This document shows, in pieces, positions 7,083 to 19,740 of a stretch of DNA of 64,000 nt. The position numbers were made by a program, and so were the translations under genes. Source of the stretch: Massilia sp. KIM. GTDB taxonomy: Bacteria > Pseudomonadota > Gammaproteobacteria > Burkholderiales > Burkholderiaceae_D. The stretch covers positions 1,172,308 to 1,236,307 of the forward strand of contig NZ_MVAD01000002.1 in the NCBI RefSeq assembly GCF_002007115.1, read 5' to 3'. The notes beneath the pieces were generated by a model. It ran no database searches and was not told the origin of the DNA. It saw only the letters and a list, made by a program, of their open reading frames with translations. Numbering within the stretch: the first letter of the stretch is position 1; every line of letters begins with the position of its first letter.

Positions 7083-9653
7083 ATGCCCAACAAGAAGAAG
7101 ACCACCCCCGCGCTCGAGCCCGCCCTCGAAGGCTGCGTGCGCGTGCGCGGCGCGCGTGAACACAACCTCAAGAACGTCAGCCTCGACATTCCGCGCGGCG
7201 CCCTGGTGGTCTTCACCGGGGTGTCCGGTTCCGGCAAGTCCTCGCTCGCCTTCGGCACCCTGTACGCCGAAGCCCAGCGCCGCTACCTGGAATCGGTCTC
7301 GCCCTACGCGCGCCGGCTGTTCCACCAGATGCCCGTGCCCGAGGTCGACGAGATCGAAGGCCTGCCGCCGGCGGTCGCCCTGCAGCAGCAGCGCGGCACG
7401 CCCACCGCGCGCTCCTCGGTCGGCAGCGTCAGCACCCTGTCGAACTCGCTGCGCATGCTGTACTCGCGCGCTGGCGACTACCCGCCCGGCCAGGAGCTGC
7501 TGTACGCCGAATCCTTTTCGCCCAATACCCCGCAGGGCGCCTGCCCGCGCTGCTCGGGCATGGGCCGCATCTTCGACGTCACCGAGGAGTCGATGGTGCC
7601 GGACGACAGCCTGAGCATCCGCGAACGCGCGGTGGCGGCCTGGCCGCCGGCCTGGCACGGCCAGAACCTGCGCGACATCCTGGTCACCATGGGCTACGAC
7701 GTCGACACGCCCTGGCGCGACTTGCCGAAGAAGGACCGTGACTGGATCCTGTACACCGAAGAGACCCCGACGGTGCCGGTGTACGCCGGCCTGACGCCCA
7801 AGGAGACCCGGGCGGCCCTGCGGCGCAAGGACCCGCCCAGCTACCAGGGCACCTTCACCGGCGCGCGCCGCTACGTGCTGCAGACCTTCGCCAACACCGA
7901 GAGCGCCTCCATGAAGAAGCGCGTGGCGCGCTACATGGTGAGCACGCCCTGCCCGCTGTGCGGGGGCAAGCGCCTGCGCAAGGAATCGCTGTCGGTCACC
8001 TTTGCCGGCGTCGACATCGCCGAGATCTCGCGCATGCCGCTCGAGCGCCTGGCCAGCCTGCTGCGTCCCTACGCCGAGGGCAGGGACAAGGATGGCGGCC
8101 AGCTGCACGCCGAGCAGCTGATCGTGCGCCGCCGCATCGCCGCCGACCTGCACGCGCGCCTGGAAGTGCTGCTGGGCCTGGGCCTGGGCTACCTGGCGCT
8201 GGAGCGCAGCACGCCGACCCTGTCGCCGGGCGAGCTGCAGCGCCTGCGCCTGGCGACCCAGGTGCGCTCCAGCCTGTTCGGCGTGGTCTATGTGCTGGAC
8301 GAGCCCTCCGCCGGCCTGCACCCGGCCGACACCGAAGCCCTGCTCGAGGCGCTGGCCCAGCTCAAGGCGGCCGGCAATTCGCTGTTCGTGGTCGAGCACG
8401 CGCTGGACGTGATCCGCCAGGCCGACTGGCTGGTCGACGTCGGCCCCCTGGCCGGCGAACGCGGCGGCCAGATCCTCTACAGCGGCGAGCCCGAAGGCCT
8501 GCGCCGGGTCGAGGCCTCGCAAACGCGGCGCTACCTGTTCGGCGAGGCGCCGCCGCCGGCGCGCGCGCCGCGCACGCCCAGCGGCTGGCTCAGGCTCGAA
8601 GGGGTGAGGCGCAACAACCTGCACGGCGTGGACGTCGACTTCCCGCTGGGCGTGCTCACCAGCGTCACCGGCGTGTCCGGCTCCGGCAAGTCCAGCCTGG
8701 TGAGCCAGGTGCTGGTCGAGCTGGTGAGCGCCGCCCTCGGACATGGCGCGGAGCAAGAGGAAGAGACGGCGGGCGAGCCGGACCTCGAGCGCGAGGAAGC
8801 GCTGCCGCTGGAGGGCCGCATCGCGGCCGGACTGGCCGGCGTGCGGCGCCTGGTGCGGGTCGACCAGAAGCCGATCGGGCGCACCCCGCGCTCCAACCTC
8901 GCCACCTACACCGGCCTGTTCGACCAGGTGCGCAAGCTGTTCGCCGCCACCCCGGACGCGCGCAGGCGGCGCTACGACGCCGGGCGCTTTTCCTTCAACG
9001 TCGCCAAGGGCCGCTGCGAGCACTGCGCCGGCGAAGGCTTCGTCATGGTCGAGCTGCTGTTCCTGCCCAGCGTGTACGCGCCTTGCCCCACCTGCGGCGG
9101 CGCGCGCTACAACGCCAAGACCCTCGAAGTCAGCTACCGGGGCCGCAACATCGCCGAGGTGCTGGGCATGACGGTTGGCGAGGCGATCGATTTCTTCCGC
9201 GACGAACCCCTGGTCGAGCGCTCGCTCGAAGTGCTGGCCGAGGTCGGCCTCGACTACCTGCGCCTGGGCCAGCCGGCCACCGAACTGTCGGGCGGCGAGG
9301 CCCAGCGCATCAAGCTGGCCGCCGAGCTGCAGCGCGCCACCCGCGGCAAGGCCCTGTACGTGCTGGACGAACCCACCACCGGCCTGCATCCCTTCGACGC
9401 CGACCGCCTGATGGTGCAGCTCAACCGCCTGGTCGACGCCGGCAACACGGTGATCGTGGTCGAGCACACCATGCGCGTGGTGGCCGGCAGCGACTGGGTG
9501 ATCGACATCGGGCCGGGCGCGGGCGAGCAGGGCGGCCGGCTGGTGGCCTGCGGCCCGCCGCAGGAAGTGGCGAAGAACAGGGAAAGCCGGACCGCGCCCT
9601 ATCTGGCGGCCGCGCTGGCCGGGCGGAACTCGACCGGGGCCGCCAGCAGGTAG
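7083..9653 (+). CDS. UvrA-like ABC ATPase (UvrA2-type paralogue)
   Basis: 856 residues, against about 940 for canonical UvrA. Both nucleotide-binding domains are present: Walker A GVSGSGKSS near the N-terminus and again at about residue 535, signatures LSPGELQR and LSGGEAQR, and Walker B VLDEPSAGLHP and VLDEPTTGLHP. Zinc-finger cysteines appear in CPRCSG, CPLCGG, CEHCAG and CPTCGG. The shorter length suggests loss of part of the UvrB-interaction region, as in UvrA2 proteins tied to drug or DNA-adduct tolerance. The start at 7083 has GGAGGG 3 bp upstream; a TAATAT lies at 7051-7056. It stands alone as a unit. Confidence 0.8.
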   Translation: MPNKKKTTPALEPALEGCVRVRGAREHNLKNVSLDIPRGALVVFTGVSGSGKSSLAFGTLYAEAQRRYLESVSPYARRLFHQMPVPEVDEIEGLPPAVALQQQRGTPTARSSVGSVSTLSNSLRMLYSRAGDYPPGQELLYAESFSPNTPQGACPRCSGMGRIFDVTEESMVPDDSLSIRERAVAAWPPAWHGQNLRDILVTMGYDVDTPWRDLPKKDRDWILYTEETPTVPVYAGLTPKETRAALRRKDPPSYQGTFTGARRYVLQTFANTESASMKKRVARYMVSTPCPLCGGKRLRKESLSVTFAGVDIAEISRMPLERLASLLRPYAEGRDKDGGQLHAEQLIVRRRIAADLHARLEVLLGLGLGYLALERSTPTLSPGELQRLRLATQVRSSLFGVVYVLDEPSAGLHPADTEALLEALAQLKAAGNSLFVVEHALDVIRQADWLVDVGPLAGERGGQILYSGEPEGLRRVEASQTRRYLFGEAPPPARAPRTPSGWLRLEGVRRNNLHGVDVDFPLGVLTSVTGVSGSGKSSLVSQVLVELVSAALGHGAEQEEETAGEPDLEREEALPLEGRIAAGLAGVRRLVRVDQKPIGRTPRSNLATYTGLFDQVRKLFAATPDARRRRYDAGRFSFNVAKGRCEHCAGEGFVMVELLFLPSVYAPCPTCGGARYNAKTLEVSYRGRNIAEVLGMTVGEAIDFFRDEPLVERSLEVLAEVGLDYLRLGQPATELSGGEAQRIKLAAELQRATRGKALYVLDEPTTGLHPFDADRLMVQLNRLVDAGNTVIVVEHTMRVVAGSDWVIDIGPGAGEQGGRLVACGPPQEVAKNRESRTAPYLAAALAGRNSTGAASR

Positions 9654-9704
9654 CATCGGCCTGCATTGCGCCGGGCCGGTGCGCCTGACGCACGCGCATT
9701 CGCG

Positions 9705-10628
9705 CTAGGTCGCCAGGAAACGCTGCGCCAGTTTCCGTGCGCGGAACTGCTCGGTGACGAAATCCACAAAAGCGCGCGTCTTCGCCGGCAGCAGCTTCTG
9801 GCTGGTGAAGTAGAGCGAGATCGCGCCCGCATCCTCGTGCCAGCCGGGCAGCACCCGCACCAGGGCGCCGCTTTCCAGGTGGCTCACCGCATGCGGCATC
9901 GCGATCAGGCCGATCCCCATGTGCATCAGGACGCTGTTGAGCATGGCATCGGGATCGTTGACCGTCATGCGCGCCTGCTGTTCGCACAGCTCGGTCTTGC
10001 CGGAGGTGTGGCGCAGGGTGCGCTGGACGATCCGGCCGCTGAACACCGAGCGCTGCACCACGCACTCGATGTCGCGCAGCTCGCCGGGCGAGGCCGGGGC
10101 GCGGCGGCCGCGCATGAACTCGGGCGTGGCGACCGCCACGATGTGCACCCGCGCCAGCTCGCGCGCCACCAGGCCTGGACGCAGTTCGAAGCCGCCGCCC
10201 ACGGCCGCGTCGAAGCCTTCGCGGATCAGGTCGACCTGGCGGTTGTCGAAGTGCCAGTCCGGCTGCACCGCCGGATAGCGTTCCAGGAAGGCCGGCATCA
10301 GGGGCAGCAGGTACTGGCAGCCGAAGAGGTGGGCGGCGTTCAGCTTCAGCACGCCCGCCGGCTGGCCTGCCTTGGAGCTGAGGTCGGCGATCGCGCCCTG
10401 GATCGTGTCCAGCCCCGCGCCCACCGTAGCCAGGAAGCGCTCGCCGGCCTCGGTCAGCGTCAGGCCGCGGGTGCTGCGCTGGAATAGGCGCACGCCCAGG
10501 TTGCGCTCGAGCTGGGCCACGTTGCGGCTCACCGCGGCGGGCGTCAGGGCCAGGCGCCGGGCCGCCGCGGAGAAACTTGCGGACTCGGCGCTACGCACGA
10601 AGGATTCGAGATTCGACAGGGTTTCCAT
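9705..10628 (-). CDS. LysR family transcriptional regulator
   Basis: 307 residues from the ATG at 10628 (METLSNLESFVRSAESASF), with the N-terminal LysR helix-turn-helix (SAAARRLALTPAAVSRNVAQLERNLGVRLFQRSTRGLTLTEAG) and a periplasmic-binding-like effector domain. The reading frame extends upstream to 10856, but that would overlap the divergent SDR gene. It is transcribed away from the SDR / F420-reductase-like / MFS operon, and a TTTCAA-N7-TTGAAA dyad lies in the gap. The arrangement fits a LysR activator that controls the neighbouring operon and itself. The inducer is unknown. Confidence 0.85.
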   Translation of the reverse strand: METLSNLESFVRSAESASFSAAARRLALTPAAVSRNVAQLERNLGVRLFQRSTRGLTLTEAGERFLATVGAGLDTIQGAIADLSSKAGQPAGVLKLNAAHLFGCQYLLPLMPAFLERYPAVQPDWHFDNRQVDLIREGFDAAVGGGFELRPGLVARELARVHIVAVATPEFMRGRRAPASPGELRDIECVVQRSVFSGRIVQRTLRHTSGKTELCEQQARMTVNDPDAMLNSVLMHMGIGLIAMPHAVSHLESGALVRVLPGWHEDAGAISLYFTSQKLLPAKTRAFVDFVTEQFRARKLAQRFLAT

Positions 10629-10636
10629 GCCTGGAC

Positions 10637-10655
10637 TTTCAACGTTTGCTTGAAA
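10637..10655. promoter_or_regulatory. LysR-type operator dyad
   Basis: TTTCAA-N7-TTGAAA is a perfect 6-bp inverted repeat that satisfies the T-N11-A rule of LysR binding sites. It starts 9 bp from the LysR start codon and about 85 bp before the SDR gene, where an autoregulating LysR protein is expected to bind. Confidence 0.55.
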
Positions 10656-10740
10656 CTGATTATAGCCGCTTGCGAGTTCCGCTTGGAGCGGCGCCGGCGC
10701 ACACTGCTTCCATCCACCACCCACCACGAAAGGAAGCACC

Positions 10741-11490
10741 ATGAACACCACCACCACCCTGCAGGACAAGATCGCCATCGTCACCGGCGGCAGCCGCTCG
10801 ATCGGCGCCGCCATCGCCAAGCGCCTGGCGCGCGAGGGCGCCACCGTCGCCATCACCTACCACGCTTCGCCCGACAAGGCCCAACAGGTCGTGGACGCCA
10901 TCGAGGCCGAAGGCGGCAAGGCCGTCGCCCTGCAGGCCGATGCCGGCAACCCGGAGGCGGTGCGCCGCGCCGTCACCCAGGTGGCCGAGCGCTTCGGCCG
11001 GATCGACATCCTGGTCAACAACGCCGGCATCAGCGTGCTGGGCGCGCCGACCGACATCGCCTTCGCCGACTTCGAGCGCATCCTGGCGGTGAACGTCACC
11101 GGCGTGTTCGTGGCCACCCAGGAGGCGCTGCGCCACATGGGGCAGGGCGGCCGCGTCATCCACATCGGCAGCTCAATGGTCCAGTACGCGGCCTTTCCGA
11201 CCGCCTCGGCCTACACCCTGACCAAGGGCGCGGTGGCCGGCTTCACCCGCGGCCTAGTGCGCGACCTTGGCCCGAAAGGCATCACCGTCAACACCGTCCA
11301 CCCCGGCCCGACCGACAGCGACATGAACCCGGCCGACGGCGCCGTCGCCGACTTCGTCAAGCCCGGCATCGCGGTCGGCCGCTACGGCCACGGCAGCGAC
11401 ATCGCCTCGGCCGTGGCCTACCTGGCCTCGCCGGAAGCGGCCTTCGTCACCGGCGCGGAGCTGCTGGTCGACGGCGGCTTCACCGCCTGA
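10741..11490 (+). CDS. SDR family oxidoreductase
   Basis: 249 residues of the classical short-chain dehydrogenase/reductase family. The cofactor motif is TGGSRSIGAAIAKRLA, NNAG appears as ILVNNAGISV, the catalytic Ser is in HIGSSM, YTLTKGA supplies the Tyr-x-x-x-Lys pair, and HPGPTDSDMNP and the TGAELLVDGGF C-terminus follow. Residues after the Gly-rich loop (YHASPDKAQQ) suggest NADP(H) preference, but the substrate is unknown. It is the first gene of a three-gene operon opposite LysR. Confidence 0.85.
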   Translation: MNTTTTLQDKIAIVTGGSRSIGAAIAKRLAREGATVAITYHASPDKAQQVVDAIEAEGGKAVALQADAGNPEAVRRAVTQVAERFGRIDILVNNAGISVLGAPTDIAFADFERILAVNVTGVFVATQEALRHMGQGGRVIHIGSSMVQYAAFPTASAYTLTKGAVAGFTRGLVRDLGPKGITVNTVHPGPTDSDMNPADGAVADFVKPGIAVGRYGHGSDIASAVAYLASPEAAFVTGAELLVDGGFTA

Positions 11491-11518
11491 GTCCCCCCTA
11501 CCGCGCAAGGAGCAGATC

Positions 11519-12118
11519 ATGAGCATCGGCATCATCGGAGCAGGCGCGATCGGCGCCGCCATCGCCCGCGCCCTGGCGCGCTCGGGCATCGAAGCGACCA
11601 TCGCCAACAGCCGCGGCCCGGCCTCGCTCGCGGCCCTGGTCGAGGAACTCGGCCCCAACCTGCGCGCCGGCACGGTGCGCGAGGCGGCCCAGGCCGAGCT
11701 GGTCTTCCTGGCCGTGAACTGGTCGAAGATCCCTGCCGCCCTCGACGGCCTCGGTCCCTGGGAGGGCCGCATCCTGGTCGACGCCAACAACCCGATCGAG
11801 GCGCCGGCCTTCCGTCCCTTCGACCTGGGTGGCTTGAGCTCGAGCGAAGTGGTGGCGCGCATGGCGCCGGGGGCGCGCCTGGTCAAGGGCTTCAACCACC
11901 TGCGCCCGGCCCTCCTGGCCGGCAATCCGCGCGCCGAAGGCGGCCAGCGCCTGCTGTTCCTGGCCGGCGACGACGCCGCGTCCAAGGCTCGGGTCGCGCA
12001 GCTGGTCGAGCGCATCGGCTTCGGCGCCATCGACCTCGGCGGGCTGGTCGAAGGCGGACGCATGACCCAGTTCCCGGGCGGGCCGCTGACCGCGCTCAAC
12101 CTGGTCAAGTTCGTGTAA
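11519..12118 (+). CDS. NADPH-dependent F420 reductase-like / Rossmann-fold oxidoreductase
   Basis: 199 residues with an N-terminal dinucleotide-binding motif GIIGAGAIGAAIARALARSGI and the layout of the family labelled NADP oxidoreductase, coenzyme F420-dependent (VFLAVNWSKIPAAL, DANNPIE, LVKGFNHL). F420 itself is not expected in this lineage, so the name reflects the fold, not the cofactor. A ribosome-binding site GCAAGGAGCAG precedes the ATG. It lies 28 bp after the SDR gene and 11 bp before the MFS gene, so it is part of the LysR-linked operon. Confidence 0.75.
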   Translation: MSIGIIGAGAIGAAIARALARSGIEATIANSRGPASLAALVEELGPNLRAGTVREAAQAELVFLAVNWSKIPAALDGLGPWEGRILVDANNPIEAPAFRPFDLGGLSSSEVVARMAPGARLVKGFNHLRPALLAGNPRAEGGQRLLFLAGDDAASKARVAQLVERIGFGAIDLGGLVEGGRMTQFPGGPLTALNLVKFV

Positions 12119-12129
12119 AGGGGCCCAGC

Positions 12130-13332
12130 GTGGATTCCGCACTCCTCGACAAGCCGGCCGCCGTCAGCGCGCCGGCCCAGCAGGCCGCGCCCTGGACGGC
12201 GGTGGCCGCCATCGGCGTCGGCGCCTTCGCCCTGGTCAGCAGCGAGTTCCTGCCGGTCGGCCTGCTGCCCCAGATCGCGCGCGACCTGGGCGTGACGCCG
12301 GGCCAGGCCGGGCTGATGGTGACCATGCCCGGCATCGTGGCCGCCTTAGCGGCGCCGCTGACGGTGGCCTTCGCCGGCGGCTTCGACCGCCGGCACGTGA
12401 TGTGGGCGCTGCTCGCCCTGCTGGCCCTGTCCAACCTGACCGTGGCCCTGGCCGACAGTTTCCCGGTCGTGATCCTCGGGCGCGTGATGATGGGCGTGGC
12501 CGTGGGCGGCTTCTGGACCGTGGGCGGCTCGCTCGGCCCGCGCCTGCGGCCCGGGGCGCAAGGGGCGCGCGCCACCTCGCTGATCTTTTCCGGCGTCTCG
12601 CTCGGCACCGTGGCCGGGGTCCCGGTCGGCACCTGGCTCGGCGGCATGGCCGGCTGGCGCCTTGCCTTCGGGGCGGCCACCCTGGTGTCGGTGCTGGTGC
12701 TGGCCATGCTGGTGCGCGCGTTGCCGCCGATCCGCCCCGCGTCCGTCCAGCGCCTGGGCGACGTGGCCGGCGTGTTGCGCGTGCCCAAGGTGCAGCTCGG
12801 GCTGGCGGCGATCGTGCTGATCTTCGTGGCCCAGTTCGGATCCTACACCTATATCGCGCCCTGGCTGCTCGAGCGCGGCGTGGACGGATCCAGCATCAGC
12901 CCCATCCTGTTCGGCTACGGCGTGGCCGGCTTCGTGGGCAACCTGCTGGCCGGCTGGTGCGCCGCGCGCAGCACCCGCGCCACCCTGGGCGGCACCGCGG
13001 CCCTGATGGGCGTGGCGGTCGGCCTGATGGCTGCGGGCGGCTTCGGGCACGCCGTGCTGGTGGCGCTGGTGCTGGCCTGGGGCCTGGCCTTCGGCATGCT
13101 GCCGATCGCGGTCCAGAGCTGGCTGTTCAGCGCCGCGCCGGACCGGCTGGAAAGCGTGTCGGCGGTGTTCGTTTCGAGCGCCCAGGCGGCGATCGGGGCA
13201 GGCGCCCTCATCGGCGGCGCCCTGGTCGACCGGGTCGGCCTGGACAGCGCCATGTGGCTGGGCGCGGCGGGGGCGCTGGCCACCGCGGCGCTGATGGCCG
13301 CGGCGGGGCGCAGCAGGGTCCGCCGCGCCTAG
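12130..13332 (+). CDS. MFS transporter (DHA1 / arabinose-efflux-like)
   Basis: 400 residues with about 12 hydrophobic segments and the MFS signature after TM2 (GGFDRRHVMWALLAL). The opening AAIGVGAFALVSSEFLPVGLLPQIARDLGVTPGQAGLMV is characteristic of the sugar-efflux/drug-efflux DHA1 subgroup. The start codon is GTG at 12130, 11 bp after the previous gene. It probably exports a substrate or product of the two oxidoreductases upstream. The substrate cannot be read from sequence. Confidence 0.8.
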   Translation: MDSALLDKPAAVSAPAQQAAPWTAVAAIGVGAFALVSSEFLPVGLLPQIARDLGVTPGQAGLMVTMPGIVAALAAPLTVAFAGGFDRRHVMWALLALLALSNLTVALADSFPVVILGRVMMGVAVGGFWTVGGSLGPRLRPGAQGARATSLIFSGVSLGTVAGVPVGTWLGGMAGWRLAFGAATLVSVLVLAMLVRALPPIRPASVQRLGDVAGVLRVPKVQLGLAAIVLIFVAQFGSYTYIAPWLLERGVDGSSISPILFGYGVAGFVGNLLAGWCAARSTRATLGGTAALMGVAVGLMAAGGFGHAVLVALVLAWGLAFGMLPIAVQSWLFSAAPDRLESVSAVFVSSAQAAIGAGALIGGALVDRVGLDSAMWLGAAGALATAALMAAAGRSRVRRA

Positions 13333-13354
13333 GCCGGCGGGCGGTTTCCCGCAC

Positions 13355-13379
13355 CGGGGCGGCGGCGCCGGCCGCCCCG
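13355..13379 (+). terminator. GC-rich hairpin after the MFS gene
   Basis: A 9-bp stem (CGGGGCGGC / GCCGCCCCG) with a 7-base loop lies 22 bp after the MFS stop codon. It has no U-tract, so termination may be Rho-assisted or absent. An AT-rich stretch (13414-13465) then leads into the kinase gene and is the likely promoter area. Confidence 0.3.
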
Positions 13380-13473
13380 TATGGATGAGAGGCGCACGCC
13401 AGCCGTGCGCGGTCTTTTGTGTTGTTCGTGTTACATTTGGGATATTTTTTTTCTAACAAAAAAGCCCAAGCGC

Positions 13474-16964
<3,491 letters not shown>

Positions 16965-16968
<4 letters not shown>

Positions 16969-17795
16969 CGAAGCCACCAAGCGATTTCGACATCGAACTG
17001 CGCATGCTGGTCGAGGCGGTCTACCTGAAGTACAACTACGACTTCCGCGACTACACCGGCGCCTCGCAGAAGCGGCGGGTGCTGGTAGCCATGCGCGAGA
17101 TGGGCTGCGAGACCGTGTCGGCCTTGCAGGCCAGGGTGCTGCACACGCCGGACGGCTTCGCCCAGCTGCTGCAATACCTGACGATCCCCGTCACCGAGAT
17201 GTTCCGCGACCCGGAATACTTCCTGGCGCTGCGCCAGCAGGTCGCGCCTTTCCTCAGCACCTATCCCTCGCTGAAGATCTGGGTGGCCGGCTGCTCCACC
17301 GGCGAGGAGGTGTATTCGCTCGCCATCCTGCTCAAGGAAGAGGGCCTGCTCGAGCGCAGCATCGTCTACGCCACCGACATCAACCCGGCCTCGCTGGAAG
17401 CGGCGCGGCGCGGCGTGTTCCCGCTCGAGCGCATGCGCCTGTACACCGAGAACTACCAGAAGTCGGGCGGCACGCGCGCCTTTTCGGACTATTACATCGC
17501 GGCCTACGACGGCGCGCTGTTCGACCGCTCGCTGGTCGAGAACGTGACCTTCGCCGACCACAGCCTGGCGACCGACAGCGTGTTCTCCGAGACCCATTTC
17601 GTCAGCTGCCGCAACGTGCTGATCTATTTCAACCGGCGCCTGCAGGACCGCGTGCTGGGCCTGTTCCACGAGTCGCTGTGCCACCGCGGCTTCCTCGGCC
17701 TGGGCAGCAAGGAGTCGATCGACTTCTCCAGCTACGCCAACCGCTTCGAAGTGCTGGCGCGGCGCGAGCGCCTGTACCGCAAGGTGTCGCCATGA
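16965..17795 (+). CDS. CheR-type protein-glutamate O-methyltransferase
   Basis: 276 residues if translation begins at the TTG at 16965, which overlaps the kinase stop (TTGA) and has GGAG 5 bp upstream; a GTG at 16941 would add eight residues. SAM-binding motif VWVAGCSTGEEVYSLAILL, VYATDINPASLEAARRGVFP, and HFVSCRNVLIYFNRRLQDRVL are typical of CheR. It transfers methyl groups to Glu side chains of receptors. No methyl-accepting receptor gene is nearby, so the partner may be the neighbouring kinase or a distant receptor. It overlaps cheB by 4 bp. Confidence 0.85.
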
Positions 17796-18397
17796 CGAGC
17801 GACGCGCAGATCGCGGCCGCGCTCGACGGACGCCGCTTCGAGCTGGTAATCATCGGCGGCTCGGCCGGGGGCGTGGACGCCCTGATCGCCCTGCTGCCGG
17901 CGCTGCCGGCCAGCTTCGGGCCGGGCGTGGTCTGCATCCTGCACCTGCCGGCCGACCGTGAGAGCCGGCTGGCCGAGCTGTTCGCCCTGCGCGCCGCGCT
18001 GCCGGTGCGCGAAGCGCGCGACAAGGAAACGATTGCCCCGGGAACGGTGTATTTCGCCGGCCCCGGCTACCACCTGTCGATCGAGAACGACCGCAGTTTT
18101 TCGCTCAGCTGCGAGCCGCCCGTGCACTTCGCGCGGCCGGCGATCGACGTCTTGATGGAGTCCGCCGCCGACGTCTACGGCCCGGCCCTGGCAGGCATCC
18201 TGCTGACCGGCGCCAACCACGACGGCGCCGACGGCCTGGCCCGCATCCGCGCCTGCGGTGGCCTGACCGTCGTGCAGGACCCGAACGAAGCCCAGGCCAG
18301 CACCATGCCGGAACAAGCGATCCGGCGCTGCGCCCCGCACCTCGTGCTGCCCCTGGCGGGCATCCGCACGCTGCTGCCTCTGTTGGAGAAACCATGA
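17792..18397 (+). CDS. CheB-type protein-glutamate methylesterase without receiver domain
   Basis: 201 residues from the ATG at 17792 (ATGA overlap with the methyltransferase gene). It is the catalytic domain alone: Ser24 in GGSAGG, His51 in CILHLPADRES and Asp144 in TGANHDGADGL form the expected triad. The usual N-terminal receiver is missing, so its activity is not regulated by phosphorylation in cis. One possibility is regulation by one of the three receivers of the hybrid kinase or by the downstream receiver-kinase. Overlaps the next gene by ATGA. Confidence 0.85.
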   Translation: MTSDAQIAAALDGRRFELVIIGGSAGGVDALIALLPALPASFGPGVVCILHLPADRESRLAELFALRAALPVREARDKETIAPGTVYFAGPGYHLSIENDRSFSLSCEPPVHFARPAIDVLMESAADVYGPALAGILLTGANHDGADGLARIRACGGLTVVQDPNEAQASTMPEQAIRRCAPHLVLPLAGIRTLLPLLEKP

Positions 18398-19617
18398 GCG
18401 TCCAAGACCCAAGCAAAGTCCTGATCGTCGACGACCTGCCGGAAAACCTGCAGGCGCTCGAAGCCCTGCTGCGCACCGAAGACTGCGTGGTCTACCAGGC
18501 CGGTTCCGGCGAGCAGGCGCTGGACCTGCTGCTGGCCCACGAATTCGCCCTCGCCATCCTCGACGTCCAGATGCCGGGCATGGACGGCTTCGAGCTCGCG
18601 ACCTTGATGCGCGGGACCGAGCGCACCCGCCACATCCCGATCGTGTTCGTCTCGGCCGCCGGGCGCGAGCTCGATTACGCCTTCAAGGGCTATGAGAGCG
18701 GGGCGGTGGACTTCCTCTACAAGCCGCTCGATCCGGACGCGGTGCGCGGCAAGGTCAAGGTCTTCGTCGCCCTCGACCAGCAGCGCCGCGAGACCCGCCG
18801 CCAGATGGCGGCGCTGGAGCGCAGCCGCCAGGAGCAGGAAGTGCTGCTGCGCGAGCTGAACCAGACCCAGGAAGAGCTCCAGCGTTCCCTGCGCATGCGC
18901 GACGAGTTCATGTCGCTGGTGGCCCACGAGCTGCGCACGCCGCTCAACACCCTGTTCCTGGAGACCCAGATGCGCAGCCTGCAGCTCAGGCGCGGCAACG
19001 CGGCGGCCTTCAGCCCCGAGCAGATGGGCGCCATGGTCCAGCGCGACGAGCGCCAGATCAAGGCCATGATCCGCCTGATCGACGACATGCTCGACGTCTC
19101 GCGCATGCGCAGCGGGAAGCTGTCGATCCGCCCCTGCAACGTGGAGCTCATGAGCCTGCTCGAACGGGTGGTGAGCGACCTGGCGCTGCAGGCGGCATCG
19201 ACCGGCGCCAGCCTGTCGCTGGCGGCGCACCCGCCGGTGATCGGCTGCTGGGACGAGTTCCGGATCGAGCAGGTGATCGTCAACCTGCTGACCAACGCGC
19301 TGCGCTACGGCGGCGGGCTGCCGGTCGAGGTCAGCGTGCACCTGGAAGGCCAGGACGCGGTGCGGGTCGACGTGCGTGACCAGGGCAAGGGCATCGCCCC
19401 CGGGGACATCGAGCGCATCTTCGAGCCCTATGAGCGCGGTTCGCGCAACGGCGAGCCGAAGGGGCTGGGCTTGGGGCTCTACATTTCGCGCCAGCTGGCC
19501 GTGTCGCATGGGGGCGAGCTGCGGGTGACCAGCACGCCGGGGGAGGGCTCGACCTTCAGCCTGCACCTGCCGTGCACGGCGCAGGTGTTCCAGCCGGAGA
19601 GCACGGCCGGCGTCTAA
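18394..19617 (+). CDS. Response regulator-histidine kinase fusion (REC-HisKA-HATPase)
   Basis: 407 soluble residues. A receiver occupies about 8-125 with Asp57 in AILDVQMPG, then a coiled-coil linker, HisKA with His178 in VAHELRTP, and HATPase_c (VNLLTNALRYGG, DQGKGIAPG, GLGLGLYIS). With no membrane segment it must receive its input through the receiver, probably from the hybrid kinase two genes upstream. It has no output domain other than its kinase. Last gene of the four-gene operon; a REP-like pair follows the stop. Confidence 0.87.
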   Translation: MSVQDPSKVLIVDDLPENLQALEALLRTEDCVVYQAGSGEQALDLLLAHEFALAILDVQMPGMDGFELATLMRGTERTRHIPIVFVSAAGRELDYAFKGYESGAVDFLYKPLDPDAVRGKVKVFVALDQQRRETRRQMAALERSRQEQEVLLRELNQTQEELQRSLRMRDEFMSLVAHELRTPLNTLFLETQMRSLQLRRGNAAAFSPEQMGAMVQRDERQIKAMIRLIDDMLDVSRMRSGKLSIRPCNVELMSLLERVVSDLALQAASTGASLSLAAHPPVIGCWDEFRIEQVIVNLLTNALRYGGGLPVEVSVHLEGQDAVRVDVRDQGKGIAPGDIERIFEPYERGSRNGEPKGLGLGLYISRQLAVSHGGELRVTSTPGEGSTFSLHLPCTAQVFQPESTAGV

Positions 19618-19630
19618 GTTAGCGCCGAAT

Positions 19631-19734
19631 ACGTCGTTCCCGCGCAGGCGGGAACCCAAGTTTGTATGCTTGGCCACAGGCAGCGGGTTCAGGGCGGGCG
19701 TAGAACTTGGGTTCCCGCCTTCGCGGGAACGACG
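19631..19734. repeat. REP-like inverted pair
   Basis: Copies at 19631-19663 and 19704-19734 are head to head and differ by one loop base (CCCGCCTGCGCGGG against CCCGCCTTCGCGGG), plus an end base. Same family as the pair at 3.6 kb, with TTCCCG...CGGGAA stems. It lies just after the stop of the receiver-kinase gene, where the stem could act as a transcription terminator or mRNA 3' protector. Confidence 0.8.
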
Positions 19735-19740
19735 GTTTGG

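Noticed and set aside
6498..9656. 1052-codon - strand open frame
   Set aside because: Shadow of the glycosyltransferase and UvrA-like genes; low-complexity composition and no recognisable motifs.
11519..12118. True F420-dependent enzyme
   Set aside because: Only the Rossmann fold supports the name; no F420 biosynthesis genes are seen and the cofactor is not expected in this lineage.
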